This document shows, one piece after another, positions 34,932-44,004 of a stretch of DNA of 64,000 bases (the stretch's first letter is position 1; every line of letters starts with the position of its first letter). A program made the translations under genes and the position numbers. The notes beneath the pieces are model-generated. The model was not told where the DNA came from. It ran no database searches and was given only the letters and a program-made list of their open reading frames with translations. The stretch covers positions 4,092,001 to 4,156,000 of the forward strand of contig NZ_JAUTBA010000001.1 of assembly GCF_030818895.1 (NCBI RefSeq), given 5' to 3'. This DNA is from Sphingobacterium zeae. Lineage in GTDB: Bacteria > Bacteroidota > Bacteroidia > Sphingobacteriales > Sphingobacteriaceae.

Positions 34932-36905
34932 ATGCGCCAGTTTTTAACGCTATTTTTAATATTTTCTATTTATACAAATAGTATAGCCCAAACTTTTGAC
35001 TTTGGTAAAGTTTCTATTTCGGATTTCTCGCGAACAGATTTGGATAGTAATGCCAATGCAATCGTGCTCAATGAATTTGGACGAAGTTCTGTTTTTGTTG
35101 ATGATTATGATAATCGTATAAAACTTCAACATGAGTACCATGTAATTATCCGTATCAATAATAAAGAAGGATTTAAAAAAGCTAATTTTGAAATTCCCTC
35201 CTATAAACGCGGAAGTTACATCCGTGATTATTTTGACGAACTAAAGGCCGTTACTTATAATTTAGAAAACGGCAGAATCGAGAAAACGGAACTTGAAAAC
35301 AAGAAAGTTTTCAGAGAAAACTACTCCGCCTATCTAGATCTAAATAAATTTACACTCCCGAGTATTAAAGAAGGATCTATTATTGAAGTATCCTATCGGA
35401 CGTTGGAACAAGATTTATTCAATTTCAAAACATGGGAATTCCAAGATGATATTCCCAAAATACAAAGCCAATATATCGCCATCATACCTGCGTCTTTCAC
35501 CTACAATGTGGTCTTACGTGGCCCTTATAAGCTTAGCGATCAAAAAGGTGAAGTATTGAAAGAATACATTTTTCTTGATGGATTACGAATGGATTGTTCT
35601 AAGTTGACCTATTCCATGAAGAATATTCCGGCATTTGTAGAAGAAGACTACATGACGTCTCCAACCAATTTCAAATCTGCCATCTATTATGAGCTTGAAT
35701 CGATCTATTATCCGAGCACGGGTAGCAAGAAGACATTTAGCAAAACCTGGAAAGACGTCGATACAGATCTGATGAATGAAAAGGCGTTTGGTGGACAATT
35801 AAAAAAAACAGACCTATTTAAAACCAGTTTGACAACGATAGTATCGCCTACTGATACAAAATTAGAAAAGGCAAAAAAGATCTATGGCTATATCAATAAG
35901 CAAATAAAATGGAATAACTATTTAGGGAAATACGCCGAATCAGGTATCGAAAAAGCTTTGGAAAGACGGACTGGAAATATTGGAGATATCAACTTAGCAC
36001 TGGTAACCGCCTTGCTGGCGGCTGATCTCGAGGCCTACCCGGTTATTCTTTCAACACGAAGAAAGGGTACTCCAAACGCCCTGTTTCCAGTGCTGTCTGA
36101 CTTTGACTATGTGATCGCCTGCGTAGATATTAATGGGATAAAGTATAAGCTTGATGCCTCCAATGCATACTTACCTTTCGGTGAACTGCCCTTACAATGC
36201 CTGAATGAACGGGGAAGAATTATTTACTCTAAAAAGAGTTCCGATTGGTATCCGCTGACTGCTGAAGAATCTTCCGATGTAAACTATGTATTGGAGGGCA
36301 CATTGAATGACCAATTTAAAATCAAGGGAAAACTGACTATCAGCAGTAAAGGAAACAAGGCACTATTAAAGCGCCAGCATATCGCTAAATTCAATTCTTT
36401 AGAAGAATACTGGGAAAAACTAGACGAGGAAATGCCCAATATCACCTTAACAAAATCAAGTATCCAAAATTTGGAGGATATTGATCAGCTATTAATAGAA
36501 GAATTTGATGTTACAATGGATGTCTCCAAACAGATGGGACAAGATGTACTGGTTTTGGCGCCCAATATTATTGATAGGATTTCCTACAATCCATTTAAGG
36601 CGCAGGAAAGAACTTACCCCGTCGATATGGGTTTTAAATCCAAGACCTTGTACTCAATCAAATTGACAATTCCTGATCAATATGAAATTGTCGAAAAACC
36701 ACAAAATGCTTCTTTAGCACTCCCAGAGTCAGCTGCAAAATATAGATATGTGACACAAGTCGACGGTAATCAGCTTGAAATCCTACAGAGCCTGGTGTTT
36801 AACAAACCTATATTTTCAGTCGATGAGTATTTTTCGCTCAAAGAGTTGTATTCTCGTATCATTCAACAGCAAAAGCTAGACATAAAATTAACCGGTAAAA
36901 AATGA
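34932..36905 (+). CDS. DUF3857 protein with a degenerate transglutaminase domain
   Basis: A 657-residue exported protein: signal peptide (FLTLFLIFSIYTNSIAQ), a DUF3857 N-terminal domain (EYHVIIRINNKEG; VTYNLENGRIEKTEL; IEVSYRTLEQD), and a transglutaminase-like segment (KIYGYINKQIKWNNYLG...RRTGNIGDINLALVTALL). Where the active site needs Cys this protein has Ile353 (GDIN), and the His position reads Tyr (FDYVIA); only the Asp (KLDASN) remains. A non-catalytic homologue is likely. Its stop codon overlaps the ATG of the following paralogue (ATGA). Confidence 0.85.
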   Translation: MRQFLTLFLIFSIYTNSIAQTFDFGKVSISDFSRTDLDSNANAIVLNEFGRSSVFVDDYDNRIKLQHEYHVIIRINNKEGFKKANFEIPSYKRGSYIRDYFDELKAVTYNLENGRIEKTELENKKVFRENYSAYLDLNKFTLPSIKEGSIIEVSYRTLEQDLFNFKTWEFQDDIPKIQSQYIAIIPASFTYNVVLRGPYKLSDQKGEVLKEYIFLDGLRMDCSKLTYSMKNIPAFVEEDYMTSPTNFKSAIYYELESIYYPSTGSKKTFSKTWKDVDTDLMNEKAFGGQLKKTDLFKTSLTTIVSPTDTKLEKAKKIYGYINKQIKWNNYLGKYAESGIEKALERRTGNIGDINLALVTALLAADLEAYPVILSTRRKGTPNALFPVLSDFDYVIACVDINGIKYKLDASNAYLPFGELPLQCLNERGRIIYSKKSSDWYPLTAEESSDVNYVLEGTLNDQFKIKGKLTISSKGNKALLKRQHIAKFNSLEEYWEKLDEEMPNITLTKSSIQNLEDIDQLLIEEFDVTMDVSKQMGQDVLVLAPNIIDRISYNPFKAQERTYPVDMGFKSKTLYSIKLTIPDQYEIVEKPQNASLALPESAAKYRYVTQVDGNQLEILQSLVFNKPIFSVDEYFSLKELYSRIIQQQKLDIKLTGKK

Positions 36906-38800
36906 AAATCTTATTATTCGTCACCTTACTCTTACTTCCGATCTTCGCAATTGGGCAAGATAATTACGATGTCGCCAATATCCCGAGTGCATTAAAGAGC
37001 CGGGCAGTAGCAACTGTCCGTAATGATAAAACTGTGGTAGAAATGAAATCTCCTCAACAGGTGATTACGAGCATAACTTGTGCCATTACTGTTTATAATA
37101 AAAATGGAGATCGCTATGCTTCCCTCCCGGTCTATTATAGTAAGTCCAGCGAAATCAAAAATCTAAAAGGAGCGATTTATAATGAAATGGGGATATTGCA
37201 AAAGAAAATTGCAACGAAAGATTTCAAAGATATAAGCGCTGTGGACAACAGTACCATGTTTGCCGATTCACGGGTAAAATTATATGTCCCAGACTACCAC
37301 AGCTATCCTTATACGGTGGAATACCAATACGAAGTGAAAAATAAACAAAATTTGATCATTCCATCTTGGACTCCTGAGGTGTCGAACAACGTTTCTGTGG
37401 AAAAAAGCAGTTTTCAATTTATTGCTCCCCTTGGCACCGAATGTCGAATTGAAACAAAGAACTATACAGGCAGCATCAAAGAAGAGAAAAATGAGAAAAC
37501 CGAAAGCAAAACTTGGACTGTAGAACAGATTGCAGCAAGAAAGGATGAATCCTATGGCCCCAACCCCAATCTAAAAAGAACAAATGTGCTCATCGTTCCC
37601 AAAAACTTTATTTACTATGGTAAGGAAGGAAATTTCTCGGATTGGAAAGAGTTTGGCAATTGGGTGTCGAATAGCTTGTTGAACAAAAAACAAGATCTGA
37701 CCGAAGCTTCCAAACAAAAATTTGTTGCATTGACCAAAAATGCCAGTTCAGACAAGGATAAAGCAAAAATTCTATACGATTACTTACAAAAAAACACACG
37801 CTACATCAGTATTCAGATAGGTATTGGCGGTTTGGAACCATTTCCTGCTTCAGAAGTGGACCGTCTGGGCTATGGCGATTGTAAAGCGTTAGTCAACTAC
37901 ATGCGAAGTATGCTGTCGGCCGTCAATATCCCTTCCTACTATTGCATCGTTGAAGCTGGAAGACGCAAAGAAAGCTTCAATAAAACCTTTGCAAATGCCC
38001 AAGATGGAAACCATGTCATCTTATGTATTCCATTCAAAAATGATACGACCTGGTTGGAATGTACTAGCCAAAACCTTCCCTTTGGTTTTCTGAGTGATTT
38101 TACAGACGATAGAGATGTGGTTGCCTGTACCGAAAATGGCGGTGTAATCATGCATACGCCGAAATACCTTAACTCCACTAATCTTCAACTTCGTTATGCT
38201 GACCTAAAACTTTCTGAAGACGGAAGCATCCAAGGGACCTTAAACACCAAGTTTTATGGAACCCAATATGAGAACCATATGGACGTGATTTTAGCCAACA
38301 ATAATGATAAGAATAAGCTTCTCACGGAATACTACAATATTGACAATATTAATTTTGATCAGGTAAACTATATTGAACATAAGGAGGAAAATCCATTTAT
38401 TGAAGAGAACCTGAATATTTTTGTTAAAAATTATGCTGTAAAAAATGGCAATAAACTTTTAATCCAACCTAATCTATTTAATATGCGTTCCAATATCCCT
38501 GAAAGCAAAAATAGAACAGAAGATATTTTCATTGAAAGAGGCTTTGTCGATATCGATAGCATTAGTATTGCGCTTCCAGAAAATATACTCAAAAACGTAA
38601 CTCCTGAGAAGAAAATCATTGAGAAATCCTTTGGAAAATATGAATTTAAGTCAGAAATAAAAGACGATAAACTATTCACCTACAGAAAATTGGAACTTTT
38701 TGAAGGTAGCTATCCAGCCCATAATTATGAAGAGTTTTTCCAATTTAACAACGAGGTAAGCAGTTGTGATCGAGGACGCTTTAATCTCAGCTTCCTCTAA
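36902..38800 (+). CDS. DUF3857 protein with an intact transglutaminase-like active site
   Basis: A 632-residue exported paralogue of the preceding protein (signal MKILLFVTLLLLPIFAIGQ). DUF3857 domain, then a transglutaminase core with Cys327 (YGDCKALVNYMRSML), His371 (DGNHVILC) and an acidic residue at Glu386 (WLECTSQ), the catalytic triad order. Translationally coupled to the upstream gene by a 4-nt overlap. Paralogue pairs of this kind suggest one regulates or scaffolds the other. The substrate is unknown; roles in envelope or peptide processing are guessed from export only. Confidence 0.88.
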   Translation: MKILLFVTLLLLPIFAIGQDNYDVANIPSALKSRAVATVRNDKTVVEMKSPQQVITSITCAITVYNKNGDRYASLPVYYSKSSEIKNLKGAIYNEMGILQKKIATKDFKDISAVDNSTMFADSRVKLYVPDYHSYPYTVEYQYEVKNKQNLIIPSWTPEVSNNVSVEKSSFQFIAPLGTECRIETKNYTGSIKEEKNEKTESKTWTVEQIAARKDESYGPNPNLKRTNVLIVPKNFIYYGKEGNFSDWKEFGNWVSNSLLNKKQDLTEASKQKFVALTKNASSDKDKAKILYDYLQKNTRYISIQIGIGGLEPFPASEVDRLGYGDCKALVNYMRSMLSAVNIPSYYCIVEAGRRKESFNKTFANAQDGNHVILCIPFKNDTTWLECTSQNLPFGFLSDFTDDRDVVACTENGGVIMHTPKYLNSTNLQLRYADLKLSEDGSIQGTLNTKFYGTQYENHMDVILANNNDKNKLLTEYYNIDNINFDQVNYIEHKEENPFIEENLNIFVKNYAVKNGNKLLIQPNLFNMRSNIPESKNRTEDIFIERGFVDIDSISIALPENILKNVTPEKKIIEKSFGKYEFKSEIKDDKLFTYRKLELFEGSYPAHNYEEFFQFNNEVSSCDRGRFNLSFL

Positions 38801-38873
38801 CCGAAAGAAAATATTTACCAGATTATGAATTTATAACACCGGCCAAATAGGGCAATTATTGTATATTAGCTCA

Positions 38874-39539
38874 ATGACAGAATACGCAGCGATATTTGAC
38901 ATGGACGGTGTCATCAGTCACACCAACCCTTTCCATGCCGAAGCTTTTAGAGCTTTTTTTAAAAAACATAATCTACAACAGGCTACAGAAGAGGAATTTG
39001 AACAGCATATGTATGGCAAGCATAATAGTTATATTATGCAACATTTCTTTAAGCGCCCGATATCTACTGAGGAACTGCGAATGCTTGAATTTGAAAAAGA
39101 GCAGCTCTTTAGAGTTATTTACAAGGAGCACGTAGCTCCTTGTAAGGGATTAATTGAGTTTCTAACTGAATTAAAAGAAAAGGGGTTTAAGCTTGCTGTG
39201 GCGACATCTGCTCCCCGTGAGAACATGGATTTAATTCTAGATGAATTAAAAATACGCCATCTTTTCTCTTCCACGTTAAGCAGCGAAGATGTAAAATTAC
39301 ATAAACCACATCCTGAGGTTTACCTAAAATCGGCAGAAAATCTTCAAATTTCAACCGATCGCTGTATAGTGTTTGAAGATTCTTTTTCGGGTATTACGGC
39401 AGCAAAAAATGCTGAAATGAAAGTTGTTGCCGTACTTTCAACGCACAAAAAAGAAGAGTTGCCTGTAAGCAACGATTATATCAACAATTATACGGAAATA
39501 TCAGTAGCGCATGTTGAAGCCATTCTAAAGACACAGTAG
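38874..39539 (+). CDS. HAD family phosphatase, beta-phosphoglucomutase-like
   Basis: A 221-residue enzyme from the ATG at 38874 (an upstream TTG at 38859 is less likely). HAD motifs in order: IFDMDGV (nucleophile Asp9), AVATSAPREN (Ser/Thr), KPHPEVYLK (Lys) and IVFEDSFSGITAAK (acidic pair). A helical cap between motifs 1 and 2 is of the phosphoglucomutase/phosphatase type. Likely hydrolyses a sugar phosphate. Single gene with its own terminator. Confidence 0.9.
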   Translation: MTEYAAIFDMDGVISHTNPFHAEAFRAFFKKHNLQQATEEEFEQHMYGKHNSYIMQHFFKRPISTEELRMLEFEKEQLFRVIYKEHVAPCKGLIEFLTELKEKGFKLAVATSAPRENMDLILDELKIRHLFSSTLSSEDVKLHKPHPEVYLKSAENLQISTDRCIVFEDSFSGITAAKNAEMKVVAVLSTHKKEELPVSNDYINNYTEISVAHVEAILKTQ

Positions 39540-39580
39540 CTAAAACTTTAGTTCACAATACTCCGGTTGTTGTTGGATGT

Positions 39581-39618
39581 ATAAAAAAAGAGATTCCTTT
39601 GAGAATCTCTTTTTTTAT
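39581..39618. terminator. bidirectional terminator, HAD phosphatase / NtrC-type gene
   Basis: AAAAAAAGAGATTC pairs with GAATCTCTTTTTTT around a 6-nt loop. It sits between the convergent HAD phosphatase and NtrC-type regulator genes. Confidence 0.88.
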
Positions 39619-39685
39619 ACTGCTTCATCCAATTCGGCACAAAACCTCGCGGGCAGCTCATTGGATAAAATTTTATGTGCAGCGA

Positions 39686-41077
39686 TTAATCTCTTTTCAG
39701 ACCAAACTTTTCTATTTTACTATAGAGGTGACTACGTTGAATATCAAGGTCGTCGGCCGTTTTCGAAACGTTCCAATTATTTTTCTCCAATTTATATTTA
39801 ATAAATTCCTTTTCAGCATGATCTTTATAATCTTGAAACGAATCAAAGGAGTCCATATCTAACCCATAATTTGTTGTACCTTTTTCATGGGCTACACTGT
39901 TTAACGGTTCGCGCGAAGGATTGGCAAAGGCAATGACATCTTTGTCGGTAATAGACTTGTCGCTCAAAATAATTAAACGTTCAATCATATTTCTTAATTC
40001 GCGAATATTTCCCGTCCAAGGAAGGTGGCTTAACTCTTTCATGGCTGCTGTAGTGATATCCTTAACGGGAATTCCGTACTCCATACAGATCTCTTCGCAG
40101 AAATTAGTAGATAATAAAGGGATATCATCAACGCGATCAACTAATGCAGGTACATGGATCAATATAACAGAAAGACGGTGATATAAATCCATTCTGAAAT
40201 TACCATCCTCAATTTCTTTCAATAAGTCCTTATTAGTCGCAGCAACCACACGTACATTGACATCAATTTCTTTATCACCCCCCACTCTCGTAATTTTATG
40301 TTCCTGTAGCGCTCTTAATACTTTTGCCTGCGCCGAAAGGCTCATATCACCAATCTCATCTAAAAACAATGTTCCGCCACTAGCTTGTTCAAATTTTCCA
40401 ATACGTTGCTTAATAGCCGATGTAAAAGATCCTTTTTCGTGCCCAAACAGTTCTGATTCAATTAATTCGGAAGGTATTGCCGCGCAGTTGACTTCAATTA
40501 ATGGGCCTTGTGCGCGATTTGATTTCTCATGTAACCAACGTGCAACCAATTCTTTTCCTGAACCATTCGCTCCAGTAATCAATACGCGAGCCTCAGTTGG
40601 TGCAACACGGTCAATTGTTTCTTTAATACGTTTGATAGCCCCAGATTCACCTAATATATCTTTCGTTTTCGAACTGCTAACTTTTCGTTTCAGAACTTTA
40701 GTTTCGGTGACTAGGGAACTTTTATCCAATGCATTTCGAACCGTGATCAATAATCTATTTAGGTCCAGTGGCTTTTCTAAAAAGTCAAATGCTCCTTTTT
40801 TCGCAGCTTCAACAGCGGTTTCAATCGTACCATGTCCGGAGATCATTATGAAGGGAATATCTGGACTGCTTTGGTGGGCATCCGCCAACACTTCCATCCC
40901 ATCCATCGTGTTCATCTTGATATCACACAGAACAAGATCTATTTTTTCCTTTTTTAAAATATCTAAACCATCCCGGCCATTGTCGACATCTAAAATCGTA
41001 TAATCTTCATATTCCAAGATATCACGCAACGAACTTCTGATGGCGCGCTCATCATCAATGATTAAAATCGTACTCAT
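39686..41077 (-). CDS. NtrC-family regulator with variant GSFTSA loop
   Basis: A 463-residue regulator: receiver domain (VLCDIKMNTMDG phospho-acceptor; FDFLEKPLDL), AAA+ domain (GANGSGKELVA; ELFGHEKGSFTSA; FLDEIGDMS), and a Fis-like DNA-binding C-terminus (NNWNVSKTADDLDIQRSHLYSKI). The sigma-54 contact loop, normally GAFTGA, reads GSFTSA, which may weaken or change its use of sigma-54. An orphan regulator: no kinase gene adjoins it. The ATG at 41077 is close to rnpB, which lies upstream on the same strand. Confidence 0.9.
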   Translation of the reverse strand: MSTILIIDDERAIRSSLRDILEYEDYTILDVDNGRDGLDILKKEKIDLVLCDIKMNTMDGMEVLADAHQSSPDIPFIMISGHGTIETAVEAAKKGAFDFLEKPLDLNRLLITVRNALDKSSLVTETKVLKRKVSSSKTKDILGESGAIKRIKETIDRVAPTEARVLITGANGSGKELVARWLHEKSNRAQGPLIEVNCAAIPSELIESELFGHEKGSFTSAIKQRIGKFEQASGGTLFLDEIGDMSLSAQAKVLRALQEHKITRVGGDKEIDVNVRVVAATNKDLLKEIEDGNFRMDLYHRLSVILIHVPALVDRVDDIPLLSTNFCEEICMEYGIPVKDITTAAMKELSHLPWTGNIRELRNMIERLIILSDKSITDKDVIAFANPSREPLNSVAHEKGTTNYGLDMDSFDSFQDYKDHAEKEFIKYKLEKNNWNVSKTADDLDIQRSHLYSKIEKFGLKRD

Positions 41078-41144
41078 AAATAGAGAATTATGCTATTTTT
41101 TCAATTATGAAAATCAATATAAGTTTTTTTTGGCAATTAGCGAA

Positions 41145-41528
41145 AAAGAAGCAAACCTTGTAAGCCGGGTTCTGTAGACCACCGAAGTGGAATTTCTATC
41201 ATTTATCTAGATTTGCCATCGCTGACAAACTCAATCAACCTACCCATTACGAATTCCAATACATTGAAAGAAGACGAGCAGCCTTCGATTTTCGCAACCT
41301 ATTTGGTCTTTCAACACACGAGGTTTACCGTAATGCATGTCACCATACAAGACCGTAAGCTCTTACCTTACGTTTTCACCCTTACTCCGAAAAGCGGTAT
41401 ATTTTCTGTGGCACTTTCTGTCTACTATTTCCATAGCAGCCTTCCCGTTAGGAAGCGTGTCGCTCTATGTTGCCCGGACTTTCCTCTCCTCTCAAACAGA
41501 GCAGCGATAGAACCAGTTTGCTTCTGCG
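41145..41528 (-). ncRNA. rnpB: RNase P RNA
   Basis: On the minus strand the conserved GAGGAAAGTCCGGGC lies at 41486-41472 and the 3' consensus ACAGAACCCGGCTTA at 41175-41161. The ends close a P1 helix: GAAGCAAAC at the 5' side (41524-41516) faces GTTTGCTTC at the 3' side (41156-41148). Length of about 385 nt fits a type A RNase P RNA. Ends are approximate. It processes tRNA 5' ends with the RnpA protein. Confidence 0.95.
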
Positions 41529-41675
41529 CAAAAGTAGCTATTTTACTCGGATAAACCCGAATTTCTTTTCAATTTCGAAAAGTCCATTCATTTTGAATCA
41601 CAGGCATAAAAATCTACGCAATTACCTTGCGCAGATAAAGAAAGTTTTTGTATTTTCAATCTATCAAAAAAAAGC

Positions 41676-42689
41676 ATGGCTCTCAATAAACTAGCTCTTA
41701 TACGTTATAAAACGATTGACCATTGTCTTCGTTTACGACATCGGAAATGGACCTTGGAAGATCTTATGGAAAAGGTTTCCGATGCACTTTATGAATTTGA
41801 AGGAATCAAAAATGGGATAAGTAAACGCACCATACAAGGTGATATTCAACTCATGCGTAGCAATAAGCTCGGCTACAATGCCCCTATTGTCGTCTCGCAC
41901 CGCAAATTCTACACCTATGAAGATCCCAACTATAGCATTAGCAATTCACCGATTTCCGTCGGTGACATGCAAAAAATGAAGGAGGCTGTGGAGGTACTTA
42001 AGCATGTGAGCGGTTTCTCCAGCTTTGATGAAATGAGCGATATCGTCGCACGACTTGAAGATAGCATCCATACAAAAAAGGACAATTCACCTTCTATTAT
42101 ACAAATGGAAAGCAACAATCTGCTCAAAGGCCTTTCTTTTATCAGTCCACTGCATCAAGCCATTCGTGAAAAAACACCACTCCTGATCAGCTACCAATCG
42201 TTCAAAGCAACACAACAGCAGGATATCGTTTTCTCGCCCTATCTCCTAAAAGAATATCGTAACCGATGGTTTCTAATTGGTCACCATAAAAAGAGTGAAG
42301 GATTGATGACACTAGCGCTCGATCGGATCAATGCCATTGAGGAAATGGGTAAAAATTCATACAGGGAATATACAGGGGTCGATTTCGAACGTTACTTTTC
42401 GGATACCATAGGCGTAACGAAGACACAAAAGGACCGCGGACACCGGGTGATACTGCAAGTCAATGCAAAAAATGCACCTTATGTAGCAACAAAACCCTTA
42501 CATGCGTCACAGCAGATTTTAGACAAAAAGGAGGATGGTTCAATCTTAATTCGTATCGATGTTGTACTTAACTTTGAACTGGAAAGAGAAATTTTAGGTT
42601 TTGGCGAATCCATTAAAGTACTCTCCCCAAGAAATTTACAAACGAGAATAAAACAGCGCTTGGCTGCTGCCTTACAACTTTATACCTAA
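41676..42689 (+). CDS. WYL-domain transcriptional regulator
   Basis: A 337-residue protein: an N-terminal winged-helix region (LRLRHRKWTLEDLMEKV... KRTIQGDIQLMRS), then the WYL sensor domain (ISYQSFKATQQQDIVFSPYLLKEYRNRWFLIGHHK, ALDRINAIE) and the C-terminal WCX region (FERYFSDTIGV... ILGFGESIKVLSP). WYL regulators respond to small ligands or nucleotides and often govern DNA-damage or phage defence genes, but no such genes are nearby. Single gene. Confidence 0.85.
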   Translation: MALNKLALIRYKTIDHCLRLRHRKWTLEDLMEKVSDALYEFEGIKNGISKRTIQGDIQLMRSNKLGYNAPIVVSHRKFYTYEDPNYSISNSPISVGDMQKMKEAVEVLKHVSGFSSFDEMSDIVARLEDSIHTKKDNSPSIIQMESNNLLKGLSFISPLHQAIREKTPLLISYQSFKATQQQDIVFSPYLLKEYRNRWFLIGHHKKSEGLMTLALDRINAIEEMGKNSYREYTGVDFERYFSDTIGVTKTQKDRGHRVILQVNAKNAPYVATKPLHASQQILDKKEDGSILIRIDVVLNFELEREILGFGESIKVLSPRNLQTRIKQRLAAALQLYT

Positions 42690-42751
42690 GAATCTGTAGA
42701 CAGACCTTTGGATAAAAAAAATGTATAGTATTTCAGTTCATTCTACCGGTT

Positions 42752-42789
42752 AGGTGATTTTCCCATATAGATGGGAAGCATTGTCACCT
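42752..42789. repeat. palindromic hairpin between two convergent genes
   Basis: Outer stem AGGTGA/TCACCT and inner stem TTCCCAT/ATGGGAA (42760-42777) with short internal bulges. No T-tract on either strand. It lies between the stop codons of the WYL regulator and the flavoprotein, so it may be a weak terminator or transcript-end structure. Confidence 0.5.
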
Positions 42790-42798
42790 TCAAAAAGG

Positions 42799-43995
42799 CT
42801 AAATATCTTTAGCAATGGCATAACCACTAGCCCAAGCCCATTGGAAATTATAGCCGCCCAGCCATCCGGTAATATCCACGGTTTCTCCTCCGAAATAAAG
42901 GCCTTCAACTTTTTTTGACATTAAAGTCCTGGGATGAAGCTCTTCCGTTGATACTCCTCCACGCATGACCTCGGCTTTATCATACCCCTTATCTCCCGCA
43001 GGTTTTACCTTGAAGCGATGGATCGTGTCGACAATCAATTTCGCATCAGCTTTACTCAGTGAGGCGATTTTGGTATCCAATACCAGGAATTTTCCAAGAG
43101 CATCAACCAATTTCCTCGTAAAGTGATCGTTCAACAATTGGGAAACAAATCTTTTTCCGCCGTATTGGCGCTCCTGTTTAATCAAATTTTCCAAATTAAA
43201 ATTAGGCAACAAATCAATCGTAATCTCCATTCCAGGCCGCCAATAACTTGATATCTGAAGAATTGCGGGTCCGCTTAATCCCCAGTGCGTGAAGAGAATA
43301 TTCTCTTCAAAAGACATTCCGGCAACAGATACCTTTGAGAATACCGAATTTCCAGCTAAGGAACTATACCAATCGGCATCTTTTCCTGTTATGGTCAGCG
43401 GTACTAATGCAGGAGCTGTACCGACCACCTCCAAACCAAATTTTTTGGCTAGGCGTAAACCAAAGTCTGATGCGCCAAGCTTTTGAACCGGAAGTCCTCC
43501 CGAAGCAACGATAACTTTTGGGCTATGATAGTGGGATTCACCTGCTCCATTTTCTACTGTTACAACAAAACCTTCGGCATTTCTCTCAACAGATTTCACC
43601 AAGGTATTTAAAGCAATATCCTGATCCGTTTCATATAAAATTTTAGAAAACACAGCAACAATATCTTTTGCTTTATTTGTTAGCGGAAATAGCTGCCCCA
43701 AGGTCTTCTCCTGCCCCACAATGCCATAGCTTTCAAAAAACACAACAGTATCCTCCACAGTCCATTGCCTGAACACGCTATGCAAAAAATCTGGATTTTC
43801 AGAAATGAAATTTGCTGGGCCAGTACCGGTATTGGTATAATTACACCTTCCTCCTCCGGAAATCAAGATCTTTGCACCGACTTTATCATTTCGTTCCACC
43901 ACTAAAGTCTTCTTTCCAAACAGTCCTGCCTGTGCTGCACACATTAATCCACAGGCTCCACCTCCAATAATTATAGCATCGTATTTTCTACTCAC
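42799..43995 (-). CDS. NAD(P)/FAD-dependent oxidoreductase, HI0933/YhiN family
   Basis: A 398-residue flavoprotein starting with GTG at 43995. N-terminal FAD motif IIIGGGACGLMCAAQAG, then the family signatures GAKILISGGGRCNYTN, PKVIVASGGLPVQKLGASDFG, LFTHWGLSGPAILQIS and the C-terminal GGVSTEELHPRTLMSK, GLYFGGETVDITGWLGGYNFQWAWASG. The family's physiological reaction is not settled (flavin-linked redox). Last gene of the argS-Gfo/Idh operon, 9 nt after the upstream stop. Confidence 0.92.
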   Translation of the reverse strand: MSRKYDAIIIGGGACGLMCAAQAGLFGKKTLVVERNDKVGAKILISGGGRCNYTNTGTGPANFISENPDFLHSVFRQWTVEDTVVFFESYGIVGQEKTLGQLFPLTNKAKDIVAVFSKILYETDQDIALNTLVKSVERNAEGFVVTVENGAGESHYHSPKVIVASGGLPVQKLGASDFGLRLAKKFGLEVVGTAPALVPLTITGKDADWYSSLAGNSVFSKVSVAGMSFEENILFTHWGLSGPAILQISSYWRPGMEITIDLLPNFNLENLIKQERQYGGKRFVSQLLNDHFTRKLVDALGKFLVLDTKIASLSKADAKLIVDTIHRFKVKPAGDKGYDKAEVMRGGVSTEELHPRTLMSKKVEGLYFGGETVDITGWLGGYNFQWAWASGYAIAKDI

Positions 43996-44004
43996 AGCGG
44001 CGTT

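Noticed and set aside
40257..41003. 248-codon ORF antisense to the NtrC-type regulator
   Set aside because: Shadow frame of a clear AAA+ regulator; composition is Ser/Arg/Phe-rich as expected from the reverse strand.
41213..41554. 113-codon ORF over the rnpB locus
   Set aside because: Antisense to an unmistakable RNase P RNA.
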